Below, piece by piece: positions 1-8,699 of a DNA stretch of 64,000 nt (positions are counted from its first letter, which is position 1; the number at the start of each line of letters is the position of its first letter). The notes beneath the pieces are model-generated. The model ran no database searches and was not told the DNA's origin. It saw nothing but the letters and a program-made list of their open reading frames with translations. Origin of the DNA: Thermohalobaculum sp039815685 (GTDB lineage Bacteria > Pseudomonadota > Alphaproteobacteria > Rhodobacterales > Rhodobacteraceae); the NCBI GenBank assembly GCA_039815685.1, contig JBCBYV010000015.1, positions 1-64,000 of the forward strand, read 5' to 3'. Position numbers and translations under genes: made by a program.

Positions 1-2
1 GC

Positions 3-1385
3 GGCGGCCGCGGGCGCGGCCGCCGCGGTGATACGACCGGCACGCAGGCCGGCGCCGCCGTCGCAACCGCTACCCGCCCCAGGGCACGCGGGGGCGCCAA
101 GGGCGCGAGCGGCGGGCCCATGGGTGTCTCGCTCGTGCTCGATGCAACCGGCTGCGCGCATCTCTATGGCGGGGAGGCGGCGATGCTGGAAGCGCTTCTC
201 GCGGGCCTCGGCGGCCTCGGCCTCACGGCTCGTGCGGCGATGGCCGACACGAAGGGGGCGGCCTGGGCGCTGGCGGAGTATGGCGGGGCACGCCTCGCCA
301 TCGCGCCCCCCGGGCGCAGCCGCGCGGCAATCGCGGATCTGCCCGCCGCCGCCCTCCGGCTCGACCCCGCGGTGGCGGAGGGGCTGGCAGGCGTCGGCCT
401 CGCCAGCATCGGCGAGATGGCCGGCGTCGCCCGCGCCCAGATCGCCCGCCGCTTCGGCGTCCGCACCGTGCAGCGGCTCGACCAGGCACTCGGCCAGGAA
501 CCGGAGCCCGTGGCCCCGGCCCGCCAGATCCGCCCGGTCGCCGGGCGCCTGACGCTGGCCGAGCCGATCGGGCTCACGCGCGACGTGATGGCGGGGCTCG
601 ATCGGCTGCTGGAGGTCGTCGCCGCACGACTGGCTGAGGAAGGGCTCGGCGCCCGCTGCCTGCGCCTGACGGCCCGGCGCGTCGATGGTGCGGATGTCTC
701 GGCCGAGATCCGCCTTGCCCGCCCGATGCGGGACCCGATGCGCCTGCGCGCCCTGATGGAGCCTAAGATCGACGACCTCGACGCGGGCTGGGGGATCGAC
801 GCGCTGCGCCTTGCCGCCCCCGAGACCGAACCGATGCGCCCCTCGCAGGCCCGCACGGTGGATACGGGGCGCAGCGGCAATCCGGCCACGACGGAGGCCG
901 ACGCGCTGGCGGATCTGATGAGCCGGATCGGCAACCGCATCGGGTTCGAGAGCGTGAGCCGCCTGCTGCCCGCCGAGAGCCATATCCCGGAGCGCGCGTT
1001 CACCGAGGCCGCTGCCGCCTGGTCCGAGCGCGGCGATTGGCGCCGGGCGATGGTGCCGGGGGCACCGGCGCGGCCGCTGACGCTCTTCCCGCCCGAGCCT
1101 ATCGCGCCGACAGGCCCGGAGCCCCGGGACCACACCGCCGCCGGCAGCCTCCGCCCCCCGCCGCGCCGTTTCCGCTGGCGCGCGCAGACCCTGAGCCTCG
1201 CGGCCGTGGCGGGGCCGGAGCGGCTGGCGCCCGAGTGGTGGTGGGACGATCCGGCCTGGGCCTCGGGCCCGCGGGACTACTGGCGCGTGGCGACGGCGGA
1301 GGGACCGCGGCTCTGGCTCTTCCACACGCCAGCGGCCGAGGCGCCGGTGGCGCGGCGCTGGCATGTGCATGGCTGCTTCGCCTGA
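3..1385 (+). CDS. imuB: ImuB-like Y-family DNA polymerase homologue (5' end outside window)
   Basis: Accessory factor of mutagenic translesion repair: ImuB is a catalytically degenerate Y-family polymerase that bridges ImuA, the beta clamp and DnaE2. The segment starting at the ATG at 120 contains the family hallmark LDATGCAHLYGGE, then helix-hairpin regions and a little-finger-like domain. The C-terminus (DYWRV, RLWLF, WHVHGCFA) matches the ImuB tail. The frame is open to the window edge, but bases 3-119 encode a Gly/Arg-rich stretch unlike the family, so the true upstream frame may differ or contain a frameshift. The next gene is convergent 7 bases away, so dnaE2 is not directly downstream as it is in the classical imuA-imuB-dnaE2 cassette. 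Confidence 0.85.
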   Translation, partial: GGRGRGRRGDTTGTQAGAAVATATRPRARGGAKGASGGPMGVSLVLDATGCAHLYGGEAAMLEALLAGLGGLGLTARAAMADTKGAAWALAEYGGARLAIAPPGRSRAAIADLPAAALRLDPAVAEGLAGVGLASIGEMAGVARAQIARRFGVRTVQRLDQALGQEPEPVAPARQIRPVAGRLTLAEPIGLTRDVMAGLDRLLEVVAARLAEEGLGARCLRLTARRVDGADVSAEIRLARPMRDPMRLRALMEPKIDDLDAGWGIDALRLAAPETEPMRPSQARTVDTGRSGNPATTEADALADLMSRIGNRIGFESVSRLLPAESHIPERAFTEAAAAWSERGDWRRAMVPGAPARPLTLFPPEPIAPTGPEPRDHTAAGSLRPPPRRFRWRAQTLSLAAVAGPERLAPEWWWDDPAWASGPRDYWRVATAEGPRLWLFHTPAAEAPVARRWHVHGCFA

Positions 1386-1392
1386 CGGGTGC

Positions 1393-2322
1393 TCAGGACC
1401 GGCCCGCCTTGAAGGGCTCGAGAAGGGCCGCGACCGTCGCGTGGGCGGGTGCGTTGATCCCGCTTTCCGCGGCGAGCCGGGCGACGGCACCGTTCAGCCA
1501 GTCGAGCTCCAGCGGCTTGCCCGCCTCGAGATCGAAGCTCATCGAGGAGCGGATGCCGGGGCCGGCCTTCTCGACAAACGCGACGGCCTCCTCCGCCAGA
1601 CCGTCGCTGAGCGGCACGCCCCGGGCGCGGCCGAGGGCGACGACCTCGAGGGCGAGGCGGCGGAAGAGCGCCATGAGCGCGGGGCTCGCCGCGATGGTCG
1701 CGGCGTCGCAGCGCGCGCCCGCCGTCGTGCCGGAGAGCGCGGTCAACATCGCGAATTTCTGCCAGAGATCGACGCGCAAATCCGGATGATCGAGCGTGGC
1801 GATCCCGGCCGCCTCGAACCGGCGGCGGATCTCGACGATCACCGGCGCGGACTGCCCGCCATCCGCCGTGCCGACGGTGTAGCGCGCGAAGGGGGTGGTC
1901 TGGGCGACGACGCCCGGCGCTTCGATATGCGCCCCCACACGGGCGATGCCGATGAGCGCCCGATCAGCGCCGTAGCGCGCGGCGAGCACATCCGTCGCCT
2001 CGACCCCGTTCAGCATCGGGAGTGCATAGGCACCGTTGGCCATCAGCGGCTCGGCCACGTCCATGGCGTCCGCGAGGTCCTGGCCCTTCACGGCGAAGAT
2101 CACGACGTCGCCCGGACCCATCGGCGGAAGGTCGCGGCCATGATCGGCGGCCGGAAGCCCGGCGCTCACCTCCTCGTCCGGCGTCCGGAGGGTCAGACCG
2201 CCCTCATTGATCGCGGCGAGATGTCGGCCGCGCGCGACGACCCCGGCAGCCTCGCCCGCGCGCGCGAGGCGCACGGCGAGCTGGCCGCCGATCCCGCCGG
2301 CGCCGATGATCGCAAACCGCAC
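1393..2322 (-). CDS. panE: 2-dehydropantoate 2-reductase family protein
   Basis: NADPH-dependent ketopantoate reductase family, which makes pantoate for CoA synthesis, although paralogues act on other 2-keto acids. The N-terminal Rossmann motif GAGGIGG is at about residues 7-13. The central helix carries a conserved Lys (QKFAMLTAL) and the C-terminal helical domain contains SSMSFDLEAGKPLELDWLNG, close to the ApbA/PanE C-terminal signature. Length (309 aa) is normal. The start is a GTG five bases after the mutase stop with no visible Shine-Dalgarno sequence, which suggests translational coupling to the mutase gene. The link to CoA metabolism fits the acyl-CoA context, but substrate is inferred from family only. 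Confidence 0.85.
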   Translation of the reverse strand: MRFAIIGAGGIGGQLAVRLARAGEAAGVVARGRHLAAINEGGLTLRTPDEEVSAGLPAADHGRDLPPMGPGDVVIFAVKGQDLADAMDVAEPLMANGAYALPMLNGVEATDVLAARYGADRALIGIARVGAHIEAPGVVAQTTPFARYTVGTADGGQSAPVIVEIRRRFEAAGIATLDHPDLRVDLWQKFAMLTALSGTTAGARCDAATIAASPALMALFRRLALEVVALGRARGVPLSDGLAEEAVAFVEKAGPGIRSSMSFDLEAGKPLELDWLNGAVARLAAESGINAPAHATVAALLEPFKAGRS

Positions 2323-2327
2323 GGAGG

Positions 2328-4472
2328 TTACTCGGCGGCGGCGGGGCGGCGGGCCTCGCGAATGAGGTCGAGCACGCGGGCGGCGGCCTCGGGGATGTTC
2401 GTGCCGGGACCGAAGATCGCCTTCACGCCGGAGCCGAGCAGGAACTCATAGTCCTCCTGCGGGATGACGCCGCCACAGACGACGATGATGTCGCCCGCGC
2501 CCTGCTTCTTCAGCGCCTCGATCAGCTTCGGCGCGAGGGTGCGATGGCCGGCGGCCTGGGACGAGACGCCGATGACATGCACGTCGTTGTCCACCGCGTC
2601 TTGCGCCGCCTCGTCAGGCGTCTGGAAGAGGGGGCCCATATCGACGTCGAAGCCGATATCGGCGAAGGCGGTCGCGATGACCTTGGCGCCGCGGTCGTGC
2701 CCATCCTGACCCATCTTCACGACGAGCATACGGGGGCGGCGGCCCTCCTCCTCGGCGAAGGCGTCGACATCCCGCTGGATCTGCTCGAAGCCTGCGTCGC
2801 CCTCATAGGCCGAGCCGTAGACGCCCGCGAGGGTGCGCGTCTCTGCGCGATGGCGGCCGAAGACGCTCTCCATCGCCGAGCTGATCTCCCCGACCGTGGC
2901 GCGGGCGCGCGCGGCCTCGACGGCAAGGGCGAGGAGGTTGCCGTCGCCCTTCGCCCCCTCCTTCAGCGCCTCGAGTGCTGCATCGCAGGCAGCCTGATCG
3001 CGCGTCGCGCGCACGCGCTCGAGCTTCGCGACCTGGGCCTCGCGCACCTTCACGTTGTCGACGTTCAGGATATCGACCTTGTCGGGCGTCTCGGGTCGAT
3101 ACTTGTTGACGCCGACGATGACTTCCTCGCCCCGGTCGACGGCGGCCTGGCGCTTGGCGGCCACCTCCTCGATGCGGAGCTTGGGCATGCCCGACGCCAC
3201 CGCCTCGGTCATGCCGCCCAGCGCCTCGACCTCCTCGATCAGCGCCCAGGCCCGTTCGGCGAGCTCGTTCGTCAGGCTCTCGACATAGTAGGAACCCGCG
3301 AGCGGATCGATCACCTTCGTCACGCCAGTCTCGTGGTTGAGGATGAGCTGGGTGTTCCGGGCGACGCGGGCGGAGAACTCGGTCGGCAGCGCCATCGCCT
3401 CGTCGAAGGCGTTCGTGTGGAGGCTCTGCGTGCCGCCGAGCACCGCCGACATCGCCTCGAAGGCCGTGCGCACGATGTTGTTGTAGGGGTCCTGCTCCTG
3501 CAGGCTCACGCCCGAGGTCTGGCAGTGGGTGCGCAGCATAAGCGAGCCCGGCTTCTTCGGCTCGAACTCCGACATGATCCGGTGCCAGAGGAGGCGGGCG
3601 GCGCGGAGCTTCGCGGCCTCCATGAAGAAGTTCATGCCGATGGCGAAGAAGAACGACAGCCGCCCGGCGAAGGCGTCCACATCCATGCCGCGCGCCAATG
3701 CTGCGCGCACGTATTCGCGCCCGTCAGCCAGCGTGAAGGCAAGCTCCTGCACGAGGTCGGCGCCCGCCTCCTGCATGTGATAGCCGCTGATCGAGATCGA
3801 GTTGAAGCGCGGCATCTCCTTGGCGGTGAACTCGATGATATCCGCGACGGCCCGCATGCTCGGCTCGGGAGGGAAGATGTAGGTGTTGCGGACCATAAAC
3901 TCCTTGAGGATGTCGTTCTGGATGGTCCCCGAGAGGGCCGAGCGCGGCACGCCCTGCTCCTCGCCCGCGACGATGAAGCTCGCGAGCACCGGGATGACGG
4001 CGCCGTTCATGGTCATGGAGACGGACATCTTCTCGAGCGGGATGCCGTCGAAGAGCGTCTTCATGTCCTCGACGCTGTCGATGGCCACGCCTGCCTTCCC
4101 GACATCGCCCTCCACGCGCTCGTGGTCGCTGTCGTAGCCGCGATGGGTGGCGAGGTCGAAGGCGACGGAGACGCCCATCTGCCCCGCGGCGAGGTTGCGG
4201 CGATAGAAGGCGTTGGATTCCTCCGCCGTCGAGAACCCGGCATATTGGCGGATGGTCCAGGGGCGCCCGGCATACATCGTCGCGCGCGGGCCGCGGGTGA
4301 AGGGCGCCAGGCCCGGCAGGCTGCCGAGATGGTCGAGCCCGGCGGTATCCTCGGCGGTGTAGAGCGGCTTGACCGGGATGCCCTCGATGGTCTGCCACGT
4401 CAGGTCCTCCGGGGAGCGGCCCTTGAGCTCCTTCTCGGCGAGCTCTCTCCACGCCTTCTTGTCGTCGCTCAT
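2328..4472 (-). CDS. scpA: Methylmalonyl-CoA mutase
   Basis: Adenosylcobalamin-dependent isomerisation of (R)-methylmalonyl-CoA to succinyl-CoA, the last step of propionyl-CoA assimilation. The 714-residue protein is a single chain with the large TIM-barrel substrate domain (RPWTIRQYAGFSTAEESN, QTSGVSLQEQDPYNN) followed by a C-terminal B12-binding domain carrying DGHDRG (cobalt-ligand His near residue 592), VSSQAAGH and CGGVIP. The start at 4472 is chosen because GGAGGAGA precedes it; the frame stays open further upstream but that part is arginine-rich and unlike the family. It shares a block with pccA and pccB. No cobalamin riboswitch-like leader is visible, and no epimerase gene lies in the window. 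Confidence 0.97.
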   Translation of the reverse strand: MSDDKKAWRELAEKELKGRSPEDLTWQTIEGIPVKPLYTAEDTAGLDHLGSLPGLAPFTRGPRATMYAGRPWTIRQYAGFSTAEESNAFYRRNLAAGQMGVSVAFDLATHRGYDSDHERVEGDVGKAGVAIDSVEDMKTLFDGIPLEKMSVSMTMNGAVIPVLASFIVAGEEQGVPRSALSGTIQNDILKEFMVRNTYIFPPEPSMRAVADIIEFTAKEMPRFNSISISGYHMQEAGADLVQELAFTLADGREYVRAALARGMDVDAFAGRLSFFFAIGMNFFMEAAKLRAARLLWHRIMSEFEPKKPGSLMLRTHCQTSGVSLQEQDPYNNIVRTAFEAMSAVLGGTQSLHTNAFDEAMALPTEFSARVARNTQLILNHETGVTKVIDPLAGSYYVESLTNELAERAWALIEEVEALGGMTEAVASGMPKLRIEEVAAKRQAAVDRGEEVIVGVNKYRPETPDKVDILNVDNVKVREAQVAKLERVRATRDQAACDAALEALKEGAKGDGNLLALAVEAARARATVGEISSAMESVFGRHRAETRTLAGVYGSAYEGDAGFEQIQRDVDAFAEEEGRRPRMLVVKMGQDGHDRGAKVIATAFADIGFDVDMGPLFQTPDEAAQDAVDNDVHVIGVSSQAAGHRTLAPKLIEALKKQGAGDIIVVCGGVIPQEDYEFLLGSGVKAIFGPGTNIPEAAARVLDLIREARRPAAAE

Positions 4473-4617
4473 CGACCGTCTCCTCCGCATCCGTTCCGCC
4501 CGTTTTTCGCGCTGCGGCACGGGATTGCAAGCCTTCGGGGGGTGCCGCGCCGCTCCGCCGCCTTGGCGCCGAGCGCTCCACGCCCACATCGGCGGTGTGT
4601 TCGCAGCGGAGGATAGC

Positions 4618-5013
4618 ATGACCTTGGCCCTCGCCGCCGCCATTCTGAGCATCGGTCCGGGTCTCGGCCCCGTGCCGGCCGCAGAGCTCGATGCCGGGCT
4701 CTCGGCTTATCGTTGGGAGGCGCGGCCGATCCTGATCTTCGCGGCGGAGGACGATCCGCAGCTCGGGGAGCAACTGACGCTCCTCCGTGAGGCTGCGGCG
4801 GAGCTGCGTGAGCGCGAGAACGTGATCGTCGTCGGGCGCATTTCAGGCTCACCGCTCGCCGAACGCTTCCGGCCCGAAGGCTTCACGCTCGTCCTGTTGG
4901 GCAAGGATGGGGGCGAGAAGCTGCGGTCCGACCGGGTCGTCGCTGTCGACGCGCTGAACGCGCTCATCGACGGGATGCCCATGCGCCGGCGGGAGATGCG
5001 GACGGGCGGTTGA
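4618..5013 (+). CDS. DUF4174 domain-containing exported protein
   Basis: Small protein of 131 residues with an N-terminal hydrophobic signal-like segment (TLALAAAILSIGPGLGPVPA) followed by a thioredoxin-fold-like DUF4174 body: WEARPILIFA, DPQLGEQL, RENVIVVG, FTLVLLGKDGG, LNALIDGMPMRRREM. Proteins of this family end in a similar IDGMPMR motif and have no established biochemical function. The ATG at 4618 is preceded by GCGGAGGA. It is divergent from the mutase gene, with 145 bases between the two starts, so that gap should hold promoters for both. The frame is open upstream of 4618, but that part overlaps the mutase start region and is not convincing. Confidence 0.8.
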   Translation: MTLALAAAILSIGPGLGPVPAAELDAGLSAYRWEARPILIFAAEDDPQLGEQLTLLREAAAELRERENVIVVGRISGSPLAERFRPEGFTLVLLGKDGGEKLRSDRVVAVDALNALIDGMPMRRREMRTGG

Positions 5014-5149
5014 GCGGCGCCCCGCCGGCAACGTAACGCGCCCGTCATTCCGTTGCGGCATGCCCAGAAATTATCGTTACCGCATCAAGCGAACGGAGCG
5101 GCCGTTCGGGACGTTTCAGGGGTCACAGGCTTTGAGAGGAGCAGTGACC

Positions 5150-5578
5150 ATGATGAAGTCCACGATGATCGCCGGCGCCCTTGCCACGGGCCTTTCGACG
5201 GGCCTGGCCGCCATTCCCGCCGCCGCCGACCCGGTGGTGAGCCTGCCCGTGCAGCAGGTCGACAGCCGCTTCACGCTGCAGTTCGGTTTCCCGGGCGTGG
5301 TGTTCGCGGGGCCGCGCTACGACCGGCGCTACTACTACGATGACCGCTACACCCGGCGCGAGCTGCGGAGCGAGCGGATCGAGCGTCGGCTCGAGGGGCG
5401 CTTCGTTGGCTACTACCCGCGTGAGATCCGCCGCAATCTGCGCGACATGGGCTTCCGACGCATCGATATCGCACCGGCGGGGCGCGGTTTCCGGGTCGCA
5501 GCACTGCGCAACGGGAACGAGTTCGGCTTTCGCATCGGCGGGCGGAGCGGCGTGATCCGCCGGGCCGAGCGCTTCTGA
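5150..5578 (+). CDS. Exported small basic protein of unknown function
   Basis: A 142-residue protein starting at tandem ATG codons at 5150/5153 after GAGAGGA. A signal peptide is clear (MMKSTMIAGALATGLSTGLA then AAIPAAADP as likely cleavage region). The mature part is Tyr/Arg-rich (RYDRRYYYDDRYTRREL) and then contains a compact module (YPREIRRNLRDMGFRRIDI, GFRVAALRNGNEFGFRI) resembling the short periplasmic repeat domains often seen in alphaproteobacterial secreted proteins. I do not recognise a function. An in-frame ATG exists at 5060 but would place the signal peptide internally. It is convergent with the nitroreductase gene and the short gap holds a GAGGGG/CCCCTC hairpin. Confidence 0.75.
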   Translation: MMKSTMIAGALATGLSTGLAAIPAAADPVVSLPVQQVDSRFTLQFGFPGVVFAGPRYDRRYYYDDRYTRRELRSERIERRLEGRFVGYYPREIRRNLRDMGFRRIDIAPAGRGFRVAALRNGNEFGFRIGGRSGVIRRAERF

Positions 5579-5584
5579 GGGGTC

Positions 5585-5602
5585 GAGGGGTGCGCGCCCC
5601 TC
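5585..5602. terminator. Hairpin between convergent genes
   Basis: GAGGGG at 5585-5590 pairs with CCCCTC at 5597-5602 around a 6-base loop, in the short gap between the exported-protein gene and the convergent nitroreductase gene. It could end transcripts from both sides, but there is no clear T-run on either strand, so this is only a possible terminator. Confidence 0.35.
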
Positions 5603-6419
5603 ACTCCATCGAGAACCCCTTGGCGCGGAGGAAAGCGCCGAAATCCGTGCGCTGCGGCGTGCTGTATTGCCGTCGCTTCGCCTCGGACCAGATAAAGGGT
5701 CGCCCGTCGCTGCCGGTCTGTCGGGCCGCGCGCCGGGCGTCATAGGCGGCGACCGCCGCGGCCTGTCCTGCCGCGTCGAACCTGTCGATATGAAGCGCAC
5801 CAGCAGGACCGAGGCGCGCGCTGATGGGCGCTTGCGGTTCGAGCGGCCAGCCGAGGGTGAGGCCCGCGAAGGGGAAGACGCGGTCCGGCAGGCCCAGCGC
5901 CTCGGACACCGCCGCGGCCCGGTTCCGCATCACGCTGATCGGGCAGCTGCCGAGCCCCGCCAGCGTCGCCGCCGCCACGGTGTTCGCAAGAAGGATCGCG
6001 GCGTCCCCGGTGGCGTTGAAGAGCGCATCGAAATGGTCATTCGGAAACGCGTCCTCATAGAGCGCCCTGAGCCGCGCTCCGTTCCCGCAGACGACCAGGA
6101 TCTCCGCCGGCCCGGTCTCCGGATCGACCACCCAGTCGCCGCAGCCTTGCGTGATCTCGGCCCTGATCGCGGGGTCGCGCACCCAGACGATATCCGCCTG
6201 CTGCAGGTCCGATTTCGAGGGCGCCGAGAGGCCGGTCGCGAGCACCAGGCGCAAGAGCCCCTCCCCCACCGGCTCGCGCCGAAACCGTCGGCATACCCGC
6301 CGGTCCACCATGGTGGTGAGTGCCGCCTGGGCGCCTGCCTCCACCCCATCGTCGCTCGCGCCCGCAGTCTCGCCGAACCGGGCATCGAGCGCGGCGGCGA
6401 GATCGGGGGAGCGCGGCAT
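5601..6419 (-). CDS. Nitroreductase family protein (FMN-dependent oxidoreductase)
   Basis: FMN-binding NAD(P)H oxidoreductase fold of the nitroreductase superfamily, about 272 residues. Diagnostic features are the N-terminal VDRRVCRRF segment (phosphate-binding Arg cluster), the SAPSKSDLQ substrate/FMN loop, and LAGLGSCPISVMRN. The long C-terminal part with the RRRQYSTPQR-like extension resembles the NfsA/Frp branch. The ATG at 6419 shares a base with the pccA stop codon (TGATG), so translation is probably coupled to pccA. The substrate is unknown; family members reduce nitroaromatics, quinones or flavins. Whether it serves propionate metabolism or merely rides on the transcript cannot be said. 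Confidence 0.88.
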   Translation of the reverse strand: MPRSPDLAAALDARFGETAGASDDGVEAGAQAALTTMVDRRVCRRFRREPVGEGLLRLVLATGLSAPSKSDLQQADIVWVRDPAIRAEITQGCGDWVVDPETGPAEILVVCGNGARLRALYEDAFPNDHFDALFNATGDAAILLANTVAAATLAGLGSCPISVMRNRAAAVSEALGLPDRVFPFAGLTLGWPLEPQAPISARLGPAGALHIDRFDAAGQAAAVAAYDARRAARQTGSDGRPFIWSEAKRRQYSTPQRTDFGAFLRAKGFSME

Positions 6420-8554
6420 CACTCGAATTCCATGATCACGTCGTCGACGGCGAGGGAGGCGCCGGGTTCGGCGTTGATCTTCTTGACGGTGCCCTTTCGC
6501 TCGGCGCGGAGGACGTTCTCCATCTTCATCGCCTCGACGGTGCAGAGCGCCTGGCCCTCCTCCACCGCCTCGCCCTCGCCGACGGCGAGTGAGACCACGA
6601 CGCCGGGCATGGGACAGAGCAGCATCTTGGAGGTGTCCGCCACCTCCTTCTCCGGCATCAGCGCGGCAAGCTCGGCTGCCCGCGGCGAGCGCACGGTCAC
6701 CTCGAGGTCCGCCCCGCGATACCGGATCCGGAACCCTTCGGTCCGAGGATCGACCTTCAAGATCATTCCGATCTCATCCGGGTCGTCAATCCATGGCGTG
6801 TCGGAGCGACTTGCGTTCTCTCGAGCGAGAGCGTCGCCTCGTGCATCGGAGCGGACGATGGCCAAGGTCCGGCCCGGATACCAAAGGATCGACTGTACCC
6901 GATTGTCGAAACTCGCCACCTTCTGCACGGCGCCCTCGCCCCTGATCCGGCTACCTCGGAAAGCCCAAGACCCAATGAACTGCTCGCTACCGCTCAGCGA
7001 GATCTCAACCTGGCGGCCGTTCAAGTCGACGACGAACTCGACGCCAGGGTCCGACGGTGCGCTGCGGATGGCACCACTGATGCTCAACTCGTTGTCGCGC
7101 CGAATACGCCACAGTTGTGCGGCAACACGCGCGATACGATCCACGACTTCATCTGGGAGCACCGCACCCGCGAAGCCGTCCGGGTACTCTTCCTGGATGA
7201 AGGCGGTGGAGATTTCGCCGGAGATGAATTTCGGGTGGTCGTAGACGGCGGCGAGGAAGGGGAGGTTGTGGCCGATGCCTTCGAGTTCGAAGGCGTCGAG
7301 GGCGTTGCGCTGGCCCTCGATGGCATCGGCGCGCGTCTCTCCCCAGGTGCAGAGCTTCGCGATCATCGGGTCGTAGAAGCGGCTGATCTCGCCGCCTTCC
7401 TCGACGCCCGTGTCATTGCGGATGATCGGGGCCGTGGGACGGTGGCCGGGCAGGTAGCCCTCGGTCTCCGCCGGCGGGCGGTAGCGAGTGAGCCGGCCGA
7501 TGGAGGGCAGGAAGCCGCGATAGGGGTCCTCGGCATAGAGCCGGCTTTCCATGGCCCAGCCCTGAAGCTGGATGTCGGACTGCTGAAAGGGCAGCTTCTC
7601 GCCCGCCGCCACCCGGATCATCTGCTCCACAAGGTCGACGCCGGTGATGAGCTCCGTGACCGGATGCTCGACCTGGAGGCGCGTGTTCATCTCGAGGAAG
7701 TAGAAGTTGCGGTCTGCGTCCACGATGAACTCGACCGTGCCGGCGGAGCAGTAGTCCACCGCCTTGGCGAGGGCGACGGACTGCTCGCCCATCGCCTTGC
7801 GTGTCGCATCGTCGAGGAAGGGCGAGGGCGCCTCCTCGATCACCTTCTGGTTCCGCCGCTGGATCGAGCATTCGCGCTCGCCGAGATAGACGCAGTTGCC
7901 GTGCTGGTCGCCGAGGACCTGGATCTCGATATGGCGGGGCGTGGTGACGAACTTCTCGATGAAGATGCGGTCGTCCCCGAAGCTCGCCTTCGCCTCGTTC
8001 TTCGAGCTCTGGAAGCCCTCGCGCGCCTCCTGCTCGTTCCAGGCGATGCGCATGCCCTTGCCGCCACCGCCCGCGGAGGCCTTGATCATCACAGGGTAAC
8101 CAATCTCGCCCGCGATCTTCACGGCCTCGCCCGCGTCCTCGATCAGCCCCATGAAGCCGGGGACGGTGGAGACGCCGGCCTCCGAGGCGAGTTTCTTCGA
8201 GGTGATCTTGTCGCCCATCGCCTCGATCGCGCCGACGGGCGGGCCGATGAAGGCGACGCCGGCGGCGGCGAGGGCCTCGGGGAAGGCCGCGCGTTCGGAG
8301 AGGAAGCCATAGCCCGGATGAACCGCCTGCGCGCCGGTCGCCTTGCAGGCCTCGACGATCTTCTCGATCAGCAGGTAGCTCTCGGCGGCCGGCGGGGGCC
8401 CGAGATGGACCGCCTCATCCGCCATGCGCACATGGAGGGCGTCTGCATCGGCGTCCGAGAAGACCGCGACGGTCTTGATCCCCAGGCGCTGCGCGCTCTT
8501 GATCACGCGGCAGGCGATCTCGCCCCGGTTGGCGATGAGGATCTTGTCGAACAT
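6419..8554 (-). CDS. pccA: Propionyl-CoA carboxylase alpha subunit (biotin carboxylase plus biotin carrier)
   Basis: ATP-dependent carboxylation of its own biotin, which PccB then uses to convert propionyl-CoA to methylmalonyl-CoA. It has the biotin carboxylase domain (MFDKILIANRGEIACRV, ATP-grasp loop SAGGGGKGM, FLEMNTRLQVEHPVTE), the BT linker domain, and a C-terminal BCCP domain with VEAMKMEN (biotinyl Lys near residue 677). At 711 residues it is about 30 longer than the Ruegeria pomeroyi alpha subunit as I remember it. The extra and divergent part is the BT domain (about residues 486-606, bases 6737-7099), where G+C and codon bias are lower than in the flanks. It is followed by an overlapping nitroreductase gene. 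Confidence 0.96.
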   Translation of the reverse strand: MFDKILIANRGEIACRVIKSAQRLGIKTVAVFSDADADALHVRMADEAVHLGPPPAAESYLLIEKIVEACKATGAQAVHPGYGFLSERAAFPEALAAAGVAFIGPPVGAIEAMGDKITSKKLASEAGVSTVPGFMGLIEDAGEAVKIAGEIGYPVMIKASAGGGGKGMRIAWNEQEAREGFQSSKNEAKASFGDDRIFIEKFVTTPRHIEIQVLGDQHGNCVYLGERECSIQRRNQKVIEEAPSPFLDDATRKAMGEQSVALAKAVDYCSAGTVEFIVDADRNFYFLEMNTRLQVEHPVTELITGVDLVEQMIRVAAGEKLPFQQSDIQLQGWAMESRLYAEDPYRGFLPSIGRLTRYRPPAETEGYLPGHRPTAPIIRNDTGVEEGGEISRFYDPMIAKLCTWGETRADAIEGQRNALDAFELEGIGHNLPFLAAVYDHPKFISGEISTAFIQEEYPDGFAGAVLPDEVVDRIARVAAQLWRIRRDNELSISGAIRSAPSDPGVEFVVDLNGRQVEISLSGSEQFIGSWAFRGSRIRGEGAVQKVASFDNRVQSILWYPGRTLAIVRSDARGDALARENASRSDTPWIDDPDEIGMILKVDPRTEGFRIRYRGADLEVTVRSPRAAELAALMPEKEVADTSKMLLCPMPGVVVSLAVGEGEAVEEGQALCTVEAMKMENVLRAERKGTVKKINAEPGASLAVDDVIMEFE

Positions 8555-8699
8555 CCGCGTCCCTCGGCTCTGTCCCTGTCATGCCGGCCCTTCTCGGGGG
8601 CGCCGGCGATGCTCCGGGGCGGGGCATGCGCGGCGCGCGGGGCGCGGCGGCGGGCTGGAACCCCGCCGAGCACGGTTGTTGCGCGCGCCCCGGGGCGCG

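Noticed and set aside
2544..4616. 690-codon open frame antisense to the methylmalonyl-CoA mutase gene
   Set aside because: It exists only because high-GC codons rarely give stops on the opposite strand; the sense strand encodes an intact, well-conserved enzyme.
4473..4617. Cobalamin riboswitch in the mutase leader
   Set aside because: The gap is only 145 bases and shows no B12-box-like conserved core; a normal ribosome-binding site follows.
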